Below are positions 23,745-35,320 of a stretch of DNA of 64,000 nt, piece after piece. The stretch spans positions 62,001-126,000 of the forward strand of contig VZRR01009800.1 in the NCBI GenBank assembly GCA_013398015.1, read 5' to 3'. The position numbers were made by a program, and so were the translations under genes. The stretch is from Oreocharis arfaki. Taxonomy: Eukaryota; Chordata; Aves; Passeriformes; Paramythiidae. Within the stretch, counting starts at the first letter, position 1. Every line of letters starts with the position of its first letter. The notes below the pieces were generated by a model. It was not told the DNA's origin, did no database searches, and worked only from the letters and a program-made list of their open reading frames with translations.

Positions 23745-24130
23745 CTCCCATTTCTCCCGAGCCCCTCCTTCCATTATCGCAGCTCCCCGGCCGCGCATTC
23801 CTCTCCTCCAGCCTAGCAATGCTGTGTTACAGCCCCGGCCGAGATTACATGCATTTGTCTGCCCTAAAGACCGGATGGCATCCCGGGGCTGACTCAATTT
23901 TCCCTTGTTCTCCATGCCCTGCAGCCCTGACGGAGTCAAACTGCGGGGACTTTTCTCTGGGCTGGAGTCCCGTGCACATCTGGCCCCTGGTTTCTTTATA
24001 ACCCTGCTCTCCGGAGCGCCTCCCCACTGCATTGCATGGGACTCAAAACACGAGCCACGAGCCCACGGCAAGAAGGCAATAAACATTTACACTGTGTGGC
24101 TCTGGCGGTGCCGTGGGACACAGTGTCAAG
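23745..24130. promoter_or_regulatory. GC-rich patch, weak CpG enrichment
   Basis: About 20 CpG dinucleotides by hand count in under 400 bp, including CCCCGGCCGCGC and CCCCGGCCGAG. This is well above the surrounding DNA but below the island at 34861. No TATA box, first exon or coding start can be assigned. It may be a weak promoter, an enhancer or simply a GC-rich patch. Confidence 0.3.
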
Positions 24131-27100
24131 CTCGAGGGTCCTGCAGCCATGACCAAATTTTGTCCCTCTATTGTGGGGATGCTGACTCCAGAGACATGAA
24201 ACACACATCCCACAAATCCTTCCTGTTGTCATCCCATTGTCTTCTTAGGTCCAGGCAAATTGAATGCAGGGATCTGTCCAATTTTTAGGGGAAACTTGAG
24301 AAAGACACATTTCTACAATCCTACAGAGACCAAAATTCCGCATCAATGCGTTGGTCCAGCAACCAGAGCCCACAAGAGATGCTGAGAGCTCTGAGAAGGA
24401 CCAGCTGAGCTGCACTGTGTAAAGAGACAGGCTCTACCTGTGGTAATGCAGTGAGTCAGTTTCCAAATTATCAGAATTATGTTTAAAAAAAAAAAATTAA
24501 AGAAGCTTCTGAAGAAGCTGATTTACCCCAGGGTCATTCAATTCTGTTTAAGCAAGGTCCAACAGGTCCCTCTCACCCTTCTATCAAGCTGATCTAAACC
24601 TGCCCTTGACAGGATCCACACCAACACAGGAGGTGGTATCAGAAACCTTGACTCATCACCCATGCAGATCATTGTCCCCCCCGGAGCTAGGAAACAAGGA
24701 GATTAGGAAATCCTGCTGACATTGCTCTTGCAGCAGCACACTGCTTTGTCCTCAGATATGTACCATCAGGACAAAAGGATAGAAGACCTGATTTAGATGA
24801 TTTGGGTCTGACCACAAATTCCTTAAGTTTCTGTAAATTAAACATCTGGGCCAGAGCTTTCTCTTTGCAGCGGTGAAACAAGTTCAGATAATGCAAGGAC
24901 TCTGTGGGTAGTCTTTCTCTTTCCCTCTTCACTTGGCTTGAAATGATGCCCTGAATGGCTTCAAACCCAAAGCCTCCAAGAGCTTGCAACTAAAACTGTC
25001 TTTCAGATGCATAAACTGGGCCAGCTGAATCACACTTGAAACAAAATGAGTGTAAATCCTCCACCTTGTCTCTCATAGGAATTTGCTCCCCTCTCTAGGA
25101 ACATCAGCTCCAAAGAAAGGTGCAGCACCAGGAGGCTTCCCTACAAGTGACCATGCTTCTTTCACTTCCATGGGACAAATACTCTCTGCAGAGCTAGACC
25201 TAGGCAGAAGAGTTCCTCAGCCTGAATCTTCACCCACTTGAATGCAGAAGGAGAGATCCCAGTGATTTTCCGAGGACCAGGTCTTGGGAAGCAGCTAAAG
25301 TCTCAGCCAACATTTTTGGAGGACAAACTGCGTGCAGCAGAGTGTACAAATAATCCACTGCTGCACCGATAGCTCAGTGCTTTCCAGGCTGGCTCTGCTA
25401 GTCATACTTCAATAGGAAATGAACTCATTCTTCATGCAAGACAAAGGTCTGACATTTTCCTTCAGTTTTAAAAATACTTAGGGGGCATGCAGGAGAGTGT
25501 TCTAAATCACGGTAAGTATTCTCTTTCACCTTTTAAGTGTAATATTTTGGTGTGTGCTCTATGTGCAAGGAGCATAACTGAACCCCGGGTGATCCAGCCC
25601 CCATCCAGCTTCCTCTGCCTCATTTCCTGGAGGCCAGGGGTAGAGGTCACTCCATTCAAAGCCCCCACAACCATAAACTGGTGTTTCACTCACACTATCG
25701 TCCTTTGAGACTTGATGGCAATTCAGCAATAGCTTGTTTACAACCAGACCCACCAGCAATCTGACTGATTTGATGAGTGCTGCTCCTCCTCATATAAATA
25801 CCTACAGCTCACTGCTGCTCCACCTTCCAGAGCTCATCATCAATGTCCCCTTTGCTCACAGGATTTGGATGTAACATCAGGTTTGACCCCATCATAGCCA
25901 AGAAGTCCGCGAGGCTTTTGTCAAGTCATGTTGATCCATAAACGTTGTGTAAAGCTGCCCATGGGCTCACCCCACCTCAGGCTGCATCTGAAGATTCTTA
26001 AAGGAGGAATTTCCTGGTTTTGGCCATGCTGAGCCAAGGATTTATGCTGGTGAAATGAAGACTTGCAAAAACAGGGTCTTAAGAAGAGACAAGACAAGTT
26101 GCTTGCACTTGGGGCTCTTTAAGTCGACGTGGATGCCCGTTCATTGCCCCCGCTGCATTTAGAGAAACAGGATTTTCTTGACATCTTTGGTGAATAGATG
26201 AAAACATATCAGTTTGGTACCTGGCCCACCCCACTACTTCCTTATCCTAAAAAAAACAACCTTACAAAGAACAAATACTGACCTGCCATGAGGGCAGCAG
26301 TTGTATTTCCCCCTTTTAGCTGGTTTTTGCACTTGGACATGATGGCAGAGAATGAGATTGTGAGAGAAGATTTTTCTCCTCTTTTTTCCCCTGAAGAAAT
26401 CAGTGCTCATATCCACAGTGGGTTTGGGTGGGCTGTCTGCCCTCTAGCATCCACAGCAGGGACCAGGCACCCTCCAGTGCCACTGCCCTGGGTTGAGAAT
26501 CATGGTGCCAGGGCAGGAAAAAGCTGAACTCCATTCTCCAACCCATGGGAGAGGCCTGGAGCACCTGGGAGATGCCCGCATCCACATCCACCTTCTGCAA
26601 GGGGTGATAAAGAGCTGGAAGGAGCCGTGGTGGTGCTGCCATGAGCAGCAGAGCAGGGAAGAGGCGGGCAGGGAAGAAGGCCTGCGTGTCACCACCGCCT
26701 TCTTCCACTCGGGTGACGCGGTGACGAACTGTGCAGTGACATTCCCGTGCACTGTCTTGGCAACCCATCAGCAAGGTGCAAACAGCAAAGCATTGCATGA
26801 TAAGGGGCCTGGCATAAGGGCTCAGGCAAAGGTGCAGGTAGGCTGGAGGAAAGCCAGCAGTTCACATGTAAACGTGGCAAGGGTGTTATGTCCACAAGGC
26901 TCAGAGATCTCCATTTTGGCCAAATAAGAGATACATTATTTTTTTTTGCTTTTCAAGGACAGTAATGTCACAGCAGTATTTATCCAGGATACTTCAGCAC
27001 CCTCAGTGCAACGTCTCTGAGTGAACTCTGACCCATCCACACAACCCCTCAGCCCTTCCCTGTTTGCTCCCCACCTCCCTCAGCCTTGTGCATGGCATGG

Positions 27101-28481
27101 TGCCCTCCTGTGTGTGTTCCCATAGATCCCACCACGGTCTGCATCCCTCACATCCCAAAAGCCCACCCACCCCTACACCCAGCTGTGTAACAGCACAGCC
27201 CTCCTCCTCCCCGAGCCACATACTGCTCCATAAACCTCATCCCCCAGGCCTGGACTGAGATTCACCAGGAGACAGCGATGCTCAGCTGCTTCCCATGGGT
27301 ACCTCCAAGCTGCTTCTCCTTGGTCTCATCCTACCACAGCTTCTAATCCCTGCCACTCAGCCGGGACCAAGCTGACTGGCCCAGTCATCCCACCAATGGG
27401 GTTTCTTGTAGGCATCATACTGTACATTCATGCCAAGAATTTAGGAACCTACTTCCATCAGAGAAGATATAATGGTGCTTCAGGGAGAATATACTTTGAG
27501 TTTAGGGGGATCTAGAGACACTGAAATTTCCCCAACAAAGAGAAGTAATGGGTAGAGAGAAAGGCTTAGGAAGGAGATCTGTTGCACCAAATCCCGGGTA
27601 CTTCAGGCACGGGAATGGAGTACTTGTGGCCTTTCCACAAGCCACAATTCCATTTCATACAGCTCATGAACACAATGTTTCTTGGCATTAATAGGGACTG
27701 ACGCTCATTTCTGGTCCATCAAACAAGTCTGAAAGACTGATTCATACCTTGGAAAAGTTTCCTAATTCCTGCTTCAAAACACTGAATAAAAAGCACCTGC
27801 CCTGCCCAAAACGCTTCACCCCACGTTGCCAGTAAATCCTTCCAGAGCAGACATCAGCTCCAGCCTGCATCTCTGTGTGATTTTCTCCTCTTTATGCAGC
27901 ACTGCTCCAGAGATGCTTCTGTCAAGCTGCTTTCCTAGTGCCTCTCCATCGAGATTTGATCTGGTTGTTTATGGAGCTTTGTACAGCGTTTGTTATTTAA
28001 GGAATTCACAAGATAGAGATGAACACTTCCAGCCTGGCTGTGCTTTGAGATACCAGGACAATCATTTAACATGTCCCAGGCTCCATGGGGCTACCTGCCA
28101 ATTTAAAGGGTTCCAGCAAGCTCCTGTTAACCTCCTGTATATTAAAGTGAAGTAATTTTTATCCTTAGTTCCTAAATTTCCACAGAAGTTCTTCAGTCAT
28201 GCCCAGAGCCAGGCAACCTGCTGGCTGTAAGCAGTCTCAGAAAGCCAGCTTCTCTTCCTGTTTGTGACTTTGCCACTAATAGATGCTGATCTTTCCCAAA
28301 CCTGCACCTACTCACACTTAATTAGCTCAGCTGGTTTATACAAACCTATGCTGACATCAGGATTGCTCACACACTGATCACCACAGCTATGAACAAAAGG
28401 ATCCTGGCTCCTCATCTGCTCTTCGTGCTGCCGGGACCATGCACCTCATCCCACCCTTTAACTGCATGAGCTGAGAGCCAC
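24131..28481. other. Long non-coding stretch without recognised features
   Basis: No gene or named repeat is seen in about 4.3 kb. An A run lies near 24484-24497. Open frames overlapping on both strands at 26400-26930 lie in moderately GC-rich sequence, where fewer stop codons are expected, and show no family motif. Confidence 0.5.
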
Positions 28482-28602
28482 AGAATTGTAGAATGGTTTG
28501 GGTTGGAAGAGACCTTAAAGGTCACTCAGTTTCAACCCCCCTGCCACAGTCAGGGACACCTTCCACTAGACCAAGTTTCTCAGAGCAATTCAAATCCAAC
28601 TC
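28482..28602 (-). mobile_element. CR1 LINE 3' fragment
   Basis: CAGAATTGTAGAATGGTTTG is followed by GGTTGGAAGAGACCTTAAAG, then GTCAGGGACACCTTCCACTA and GACCAAGTTTCTCAGAGCAA. This is the antisense of the CR1 3' end, with the terminus near 28482 on the minus strand. The rest of the element is missing. Confidence 0.95.
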
Positions 28603-29139
28603 ATTGCTGTCATGTGCTGACAGCAATGGCTCCCAAGTCTTTTATATGGTTATTTTTGGAGAGCCCCCCATATCCCCCCTGAATTTCACCTCAAAATTAT
28701 ATGAAGACATTCCATGGATTGCCACCCAAACCAGTCTATTTTTTGCTACTGTTCCTTTTCCTTTGGAGTCCCTGGGGATGTGGGATTTCACACGGACCAC
28801 AGGCAGGTATCCCTCGGTCCCATAAGGAGAATTTCTTGCACATACCTTTTCATGACTGCTATGATCCAGCAAGGATGGGGAGACACCTAAATTTTGCCCA
28901 CACAAGGGCTCATGTCTGCTCACATGATGGAGGAAATAGAAGGTCAGGAAGGGAGCACAGGGACTGCTCAGGTCCATTTGGGGCCAACCCCGAAAGTTGG
29001 GTTTCAGTGGTCTATTCAGCTTCCTTCTACTTTTTCAAGTGAACCAACTTACCTACATATTTCAGTAGCTTCATTTCTCAATCCATTCCAAGCAATGCCC
29101 ATGACAGCAGTGAAGACAGACTGAGGAAATATCCAACAT
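28603..29139. other. Unannotated non-coding stretch
   Basis: No gene or recognised repeat is seen. Confidence 0.55.
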
Positions 29140-29161
29140 AACTGTCACCAAAGTGACAGTT
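29140..29161. other. Perfect inverted repeat, 9-bp stem, 4-nt loop
   Basis: AACTGTCAC (29140-29148), loop CAAA, GTGACAGTT (29153-29161). Each arm contains TGACAG, the core bound by TALE homeodomain proteins (MEIS, TGIF) in vertebrates. Whether it acts as DNA sites or an RNA hairpin, or neither, is not known. Confidence 0.5.
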
Positions 29162-30954
29162 TCATCCTTGCAGTGACGGGCAGGCGTCCTGTACGTGACG
29201 GGAGGCGGATGGACATGCGAGTGTACGTAGGTACCACATGGTGAGGGTTGGGTGCATTTTGGTCACTCTGAGGTGGTTCTCCAGCATTTTTGGGATCTCA
29301 CATGGTAGACTCGCAGAGTCACCCACACAGTCCACAGCTTTCCCAAGGAATACGAACTTATGGGAGAAGGGAAAGGGAAATGAGCTGGCCAAGCTCACCC
29401 ATGGGCCATGGCACCAGCAACGCCGAACTCTGGAAAAAACAGAAGTCCTGGAGCATCAGCGTTTTTGTGTGAGTGATGGGATGGCAGTCTCATGGATACC
29501 TCCAGCCCTGCCTTTTTGCACATCCAGCTGCAATCAGTATGTCACAAGAATCCGTAGGCAGTCAAAAAAACTACAAAAACATGGCGCGGGGTTTTTTTTC
29601 TTTTCTATGAGCCACCTGCTCCCAGTCAATGTGGAACACAACCCTTTGTGTAGAAAATCCAATAAACAAAACTGTAAAGCATCTGTCCTGCAACTGGATC
29701 CCAGCCCATGGCAAAGAGTGAATCTGAGCCATGGCAAACAGCTGGGAATCTCATTTAATCCTTGCACTGTGCCTCACAGCCTGTACACAGCTTCCAATCA
29801 AAACCAAAAAAGATGGGGGAAAGAGAAAGGTAAAGGAATTCTACATAATGGGAGGCTCAGGAACTAAAGGGGGAAATGGAGTTAGCCACAGTTTAATCAT
29901 GACCACATACTACAGGTGAGCAGCCCAGCTCTGCTCTTATTAAATTAAAATGCAAAATTTCTGAGGGGTTTATGCAATTAGGAGAAAAAACCCCATAGTT
30001 CCACTTCACCTACATGGTAAAGCACCTTCCTCAGTGGACAGAAAGCCTTGACTTAATCTTTCAGTCAGAAGAGTTCTGAGTCCTGGTAGGCCAGGAGCTA
30101 AGCTTACAGCATTCAGGGCTAGATTTAGGGAGTTGCCATGTCAACACACCTCCACCGTTAGCAAGAACACCTCAGAGACTGGGATGTGAACTAGAAGCCC
30201 TATTTTTAAGTCTCCATATTCAAATTCAGCACAACACAAACCTCGGACTAAATTTCTCCTGAAACTGGAGAAATGCTCTCTGCTTTACCCAAGGTGAAAT
30301 TTGTTCCACAGCCCCATGACCACCTCAGGCCAATAAAGTAAAAAAAATGTCCTTTCTGCTGAGCAGTGGCTGGAGCATCCTTCTTCCTTAGAAGAATATC
30401 AGCCCATGGAAAAGTAAATTCACTCAGATATAACATTTCCAAGGGGGTGATTCTTCTCTCTCACTCTCAAAATGGGGGAAAGCTCTTTGCCAGTATGTAA
30501 TTTCTTTCCTAATCACATTGCAGTGTCACATACCAGTGAGCTAAGGGCTCCCACAGCAGCGTTATTCTCCAGCATATGTGGCTTTGTATAACATGTGCTT
30601 CGCTCGGCAGTCATCAGCAACAGAGAGCAGGAGCATACTTCTTCCTCTATGACATTATTAGGCATTAGGAGCACTACATAGCAGCGCATTTCAGCTTCTT
30701 TATTTTCTCCCAGTAAAAGCAGCTTGGCCACCTGGTGTGCTGCACACACAGTTAAATTCCAAATGTAATGTATTTTGTAGCGAAAGAGATTAGAAAGCTG
30801 CTGTAATGAATCTCATTACCAGTGTCTTTATATCCTCATCTAGTTGGAAGCGGAGATCATCCAGACCTAGGTACTGTATGTATTTAAAAGAATATCATCT
30901 ACCTCTCAACCCTGCCATTACAAGACAAATTGTTGCCTTTGGCCTGATGTTCCA
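29162..30954. other. Unannotated non-coding stretch
   Basis: It contains the longest open frame in the window (29238-29867, plus, 209 codons). That frame has no recognisable domain, crosses a T-rich low-complexity patch at about 29590-29604 and is open in overlapping frames as well. I do not call it a gene. A small CpG cluster lies at 29173-29230. Confidence 0.5.
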
Positions 30955-31130
30955 GCCATGTTTTTCCTCAGTCTTGAAACACGTTAGCAGCCAGATTTTC
31001 TCGACAACTGAAGGCCATATTTCTAAGTGCTCAGCACCCACAACTGGGCTAGATTGTTCTGCAAGTGTTTGATTCCCATTTAGACACCTAAAATTAGAGC
31101 CAGATTTTGGGATATGCTCAAAAGCCTCCA
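30955..31130. repeat. Ancient amniote interspersed repeat fragment (copy 4)
   Basis: The blocks GCCAGATTTTCTCGACAACT, TAAGTGCTCAGCACCCA, TTTAGACACCTAAAATTAGA and GCCAGATTTTGGGATATGCT match the remembered old amniote repeat series (CCAGATTTTCAAAAGTGCTC, AGCACCCA, TAGACACCTAAAT). Several blocks in the expected order make this one of the better copies in the window. Confidence 0.6.
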
Positions 31131-31666
31131 AGATCTTCTAAAAATCTGGACTTAGAGTTACTCCAGTAACTTGCCAAATTAGTGGAAATTAAAGTAGACA
31201 GCATCTCATCATGTTACTCTCTGCAATGATAAACAAGCAAATTTCCTGTTGTATCCATTTCAAAACCCCATCCCCCTTTTAAAGGCAGTTATTTGCTGGT
31301 CTATTCAAATAGAGGACAACATTTACAACTGTGATTTATGTGTTTAAAAAATCCAGATTTTCATATCATTCTTCGTATGTTCTCAGAAGAAGAGAAAGAT
31401 ATAATTTAAGCTATATTTGGTCCACATTTCCAAGGAAATTCATGTAAAGGCAGAAGGATATGGCCGGGAAACTTCAGCCCGGGAAATGAACATTGGGAAC
31501 ATAACTGCAGCTGGTGGACTAGAAGACAGAGTCCTTTGCATCTTTGAAAGCTGAATGCACACATCTTCCCCTGGACCACACCTGGGTTATGGCAGACAGG
31601 CCTCTCTTCCCGACTTTCAAGTATATGACTGGTCAAATATGTGTAATTACATCACTTTTTTGTGCG
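31131..31666. other. Unannotated non-coding stretch
   Basis: No gene or recognised repeat is seen. Confidence 0.55.
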
Positions 31667-31692
31667 GTAAGTGCTTCATAAGGAGCACTTAC
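31667..31692. other. Inverted repeat, 9-bp perfect stem
   Basis: GTAAGTGCT (31667-31675), an 8-nt spacer, then AGCACTTAC (31684-31692). It lies 1 bp from the tandem repeat that follows. Confidence 0.6.
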
Positions 31693-31693
31693 A

Positions 31694-31731
31694 GTGTGAA
31701 ACTGAAATGAAAGTGTGCAACTGAAACGAAA
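31694..31731 (+). promoter_or_regulatory. 19-bp tandem repeat with interferon-response-like motif
   Basis: GTGTGAAACTGAAATGAAA (31694-31712) is followed directly by GTGTGCAACTGAAACGAAA (31713-31731). Unit one contains GAAACTGAAA, an exact match to the GAAANNGAAA pattern recognised by IRF-family factors; unit two contains GAAACGAAA. The repeat is seen directly; the regulatory role is inference. Confidence 0.4.
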
Positions 31732-32489
31732 GGACCACCCCTCCCTTTCCATCCCATCGCTGTGCTCTTCTCTGACCTTGCACTTCAAGAACAGATGTGG
31801 GCCAAAACTGATTATCCTCTCTCAGAATTGTTTGCAAAATTCCGAGAATTTTCATACATGCCTGACAGAAAGCCTCCAGACTGAAAATTATGGAGAGATT
31901 CAATCACTAAGGAGTAGTTGTGCAAGAGAATTCTTTAACCAGTTCCAGCCAGAGTGGGGATTGCTCTGAGCTAAGCCTCAAATTCTGCCAGAGCTGGTCC
32001 TCTTCTGCACAAGTGGCTCAACGTTTATTAGGCAAGCAAGTAAGATTTACTAGCTATCATCTGGGTGGTTGTAATATACAGAACATTTCAGTTTCAGTGA
32101 GACACATTCCCTTCTACTCCTTCCTCAGATGAACCTTCACATTTGCTGATTTATAAGCATTGAGATTTCAGATCAGCCAACTTCTGACTCGTGCTTCTAT
32201 TTATCTATTTATTTACATAAACATGTCTGATATGACTGTTCTTGCATGTGCTGCACCACATCTCAATACCAATTAACTCCTTCATCTATTCCAAACACTT
32301 CAGTGCAAATACACAAATTACAGAAGAACATTTGAATTTATCCACAGTGGATCTTCTGACTAGGTGGGAACACATTGCAGGTATCCTTTGTAAGCAAGTT
32401 TTGCCCGTTCTAGAGTTAAGTAATATATTTCAGTGTGAAATATAGCAGATTGGGATGATAAAACTTTTCCTATGATCAAAACTCTGAAA
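31732..32489. other. Unannotated non-coding stretch
   Basis: No gene or recognised repeat is seen. A short TATTTATCTATTTATTTA tract lies near 32200. Confidence 0.55.
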
Positions 32490-32585
32490 AAGACCTGGCT
32501 TTAGTTCCCTGATCTGATGATACAGATTTTCTGTATGACCTTGGGCAAATTATTTAATGTTAGTTCCTGCGATGAAGATAAAGTC
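32490..32585 (+). repeat. MIR/CORE-SINE-like fragment
   Basis: GGCTTTAGTTCCCTGATCTG is followed by TTCTGTATGACCTTGGGCAA, ATTATTTAATGTTAGTTCC and GATGAAGATAA. The order matches the MIR-type pattern (GTGTGACCTTGGGCAAGTCA, CTTAACCTCTCTG, ATGGGGATAA). Confidence 0.7.
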
Positions 32586-34860
32586 ACCTCTTTCCTCCCA
32601 CTCTGTCTGATGGTATGGTGTGGTCTCTTCTTATTTGTTACCATGCCAAAAAATTAAATTTAGGACTTCTGCTCCACAGTATTTAATAACAAAAGTAGTT
32701 TAAGGAGAGCAGAGAAAAGGAGCCAGCCAAATGTGCGTGCACCATTAAGAAAATCTCAGTCATTTCAGGTGACAGATTCAGTGCCAAATAGTAACAATAC
32801 TCCCATGCATATTCTGAAGAGAGCTTTCAGGTTTCCTCAACAGCCTGTTTTACCAACGCTGGCTCTGGAGCACCACCTTGCAAACCCCGAGGGCAAAGAT
32901 ATGCCTTGCAGATCGTTTGGAGACTAGCAAATAGGGAGGAGATCTGCTGGAAGATGCAAGGAAAAAGCCAGGCGAGTGAAAACGCCATCATTTACAGATA
33001 AACACAGAGTGCATTTTGTTCTTGAATCCAGGAGGTTCGGTAGGCACAAGTTACCCGTCTCTGCTGCTATCCTTCATCTCTTGCTCCAGTCTATCAGCAT
33101 TGTAAGTCATCGTATCTGGATGTGAAGCACTCCCCATCTGAATGGGCCATTCATCTTCTGACGTGCAGGCAGAGCATGTGAAATGTCGAGAGATTACACA
33201 CTGCCAGAGTGAGAGATTCCTTGATGCAATTAAAGCGTGGAGAACACATAAATCCCGGATTTAAATGACTCCATCCGAAGAACTGCCACACACGGCCCCC
33301 TCCACCAACAGGGTGGGCTTAGCACCCCTGAGACCAGCCCTGAATCCAATGAAGAAGCTGGTGTTTGGACCATGGAGATGGAGGTTTCCAGGGTGCAGCC
33401 TTTCCTAACGGGCTGTGGTTGAGGAGACAGTGATGGGTTGCTCTGACAGGTGAGGCAGACCCCGTGAAATGGCCCAGGGAAGCAGACTGAGGAGCAGAGG
33501 CAAGATGAAACAGCAGTATCTGAATAAAACCGATGTCAGGGAGGCGGTCATGCTGATATAATATCAGCAATGAGAGGGAGAATGTAAGAAAAAGTACATG
33601 GTAAATTAAGCACCAAGGCTGTTAAAGGTCCAGTTATTTTCCAGCTAGTTGCCTTCTGATTGTTCGTTAAAGTACAATATCCAGCCCTGAAAAACAGTCA
33701 GTGAAAGTTCACTCATTTTTCCTGTTGGCAAGTGGTCACAGGATCTGGAGACAACCTGGCTCCCCGGATCTTGACTCACTGCAGTGGTGCCTTGGCCATT
33801 AATATTCATATAGAAGCTAATGGTGCAGAATTGGGTGTTTGCATTTGTCCTTCCTGGTGTTTCCTACACTTGAATGTGAACAGCATTCCCATTTTTCACG
33901 GGACAGGCACGTAACTTGGTACTGTGCTCAAGCCCTCCCAGAGACAAGATGGGAACTCCTATTTTCCATTAAAAAACAAACCAAATAAAATCCTGCGTTC
34001 CTCAGAGCTGAGGACTGAAGCAAGGCCTCCACGTCAAAAACACTAGAGGACGAGGGAGAATAATTGATTTCTGTTTGGTAGAAATCTTATGATTTTTAAG
34101 CCAGACTCCTGATCGTGGCAGTGCTGAGCGTGATGTTTTTAGCAATTTCTGAGTCATCAATCCTGGCTCTCCCGGCAGGAGACGAAAGGAGATGCACAAG
34201 CAGCAGTGTCCTAAAACACGGTGTTTTCAGAAAAATGAAAGAAAAAAGAGTCTGTGGTGGTGGCTTAGGGGAATTCTCATAAAATGGAGCTATCTCTTCC
34301 CCAGTCCTTAACCCCCTCAGCACCCATGGAGGCAGCCTTGGCTGCAGCCCCAGGATTAGCAGGGGCACTTCCCTGCCATGGGCCTGCAGGCAGGGAGATG
34401 TGCACTACAGCCGGCTCAGCAGGGCGCTGCTGGGTCTCTCGTGCTGCCCACATCTGGCACCAGGGACGGCCACTCAAAACCCTGCCAGGCCGACTGTGAC
34501 CCAGGACCTTATAGGGAAGGCTAAAATCCCTGACTGCGCTCCCAACCCCACCACCAGTAAACTTGTGATCATGGCAGAGGTGACTTTCCTAAACGTGCCA
34601 AACTCCTGCAACTCCCGCCTTGCTCTGCAGGAGCTGTCAGCAGCTACACCCGACGTGCGAAGGGTGCAGAGGCTTCACCGCTGCATGCCCAGAGAGGTGC
34701 TGAGGGTGCAGCATGCTCTGCATGCAGGCGGGGTCTCTACCAGCACTCACAGCTGGGCTCCCTCCTGGAAGGGACCTGCCGTGGCTGCAGACGTGAGCCT
34801 GCCCCTTTTCGTGCCACCACTGAAGGGCCGTGACATCCTCCCCCAGCCCTGTTCTGTGCC
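32586..34860. other. Unannotated non-coding stretch
   Basis: No gene or repeat is recognised. GC content rises from about 34300 towards the CpG island. The overlapping open frames at 34096-34999 on both strands reflect that GC content and show no family motif. Confidence 0.55.
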
Positions 34861-35320
34861 ACAGGAATGAAGGGAAAGCAGCTCGGTGGCAGAGCGCTGG
34901 TCCCAAACGCCTCAATCGCGCCGCGTGGGCACGGCGAGACGAGCTCGCCACCTCCCAGAACGTCGGCGGGCGGCACTTCCCTCTCCCTGCAGAAATCACT
35001 CCATCTCCGAGGACGGCGAGGGGGAAGAAACGAACAGCTAGAGATGCAGGCTGGCTGAAGGTACGCTGCCGGTGCCCCGTGCTAGCCTTGAAACGCGGGG
35101 CACCGCCGTCCTCGTTCGTGCCTGGCAGCGCATCTCCGCCGCGTTCGCCCCTGCTCGTCGCGCTCGCAGCGGGGACTTTTGGGGCAGGGACCTGCTCCCG
35201 GGTTGGCGTTGATTCATCTGCCGCGCAGCGTCGCGGGGCCGCGGGAGCTGGCAGGAAGCTCCCACACTGATTTTGTCAAGAGCGCCGGGCAATAATGGAA
35301 CGACACCTCGCCATGTTTGC
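34861..35320. promoter_or_regulatory. CpG island, candidate promoter
   Basis: About 50 CpG dinucleotides fall in this 460-bp segment by hand count, far more than anywhere else in the window (densest part 35101-35160). Vertebrate CpG islands usually mark promoters of coding or long non-coding RNA genes or developmental control regions. A splice-donor-like CTGAAG/GTACGC occurs at 35055-35066 on the plus strand, but no first exon can be confirmed. The open frame 34830-35270 is explained by few stop codons in GC-rich DNA. Direction of transcription cannot be judged. Confidence 0.75.

Noticed and set aside
34830..35270. 146-codon open frame through the CpG island
   Set aside because: GC-rich DNA has few stop codons, frames on the opposite strand are open too, and no protein family is recognisable.
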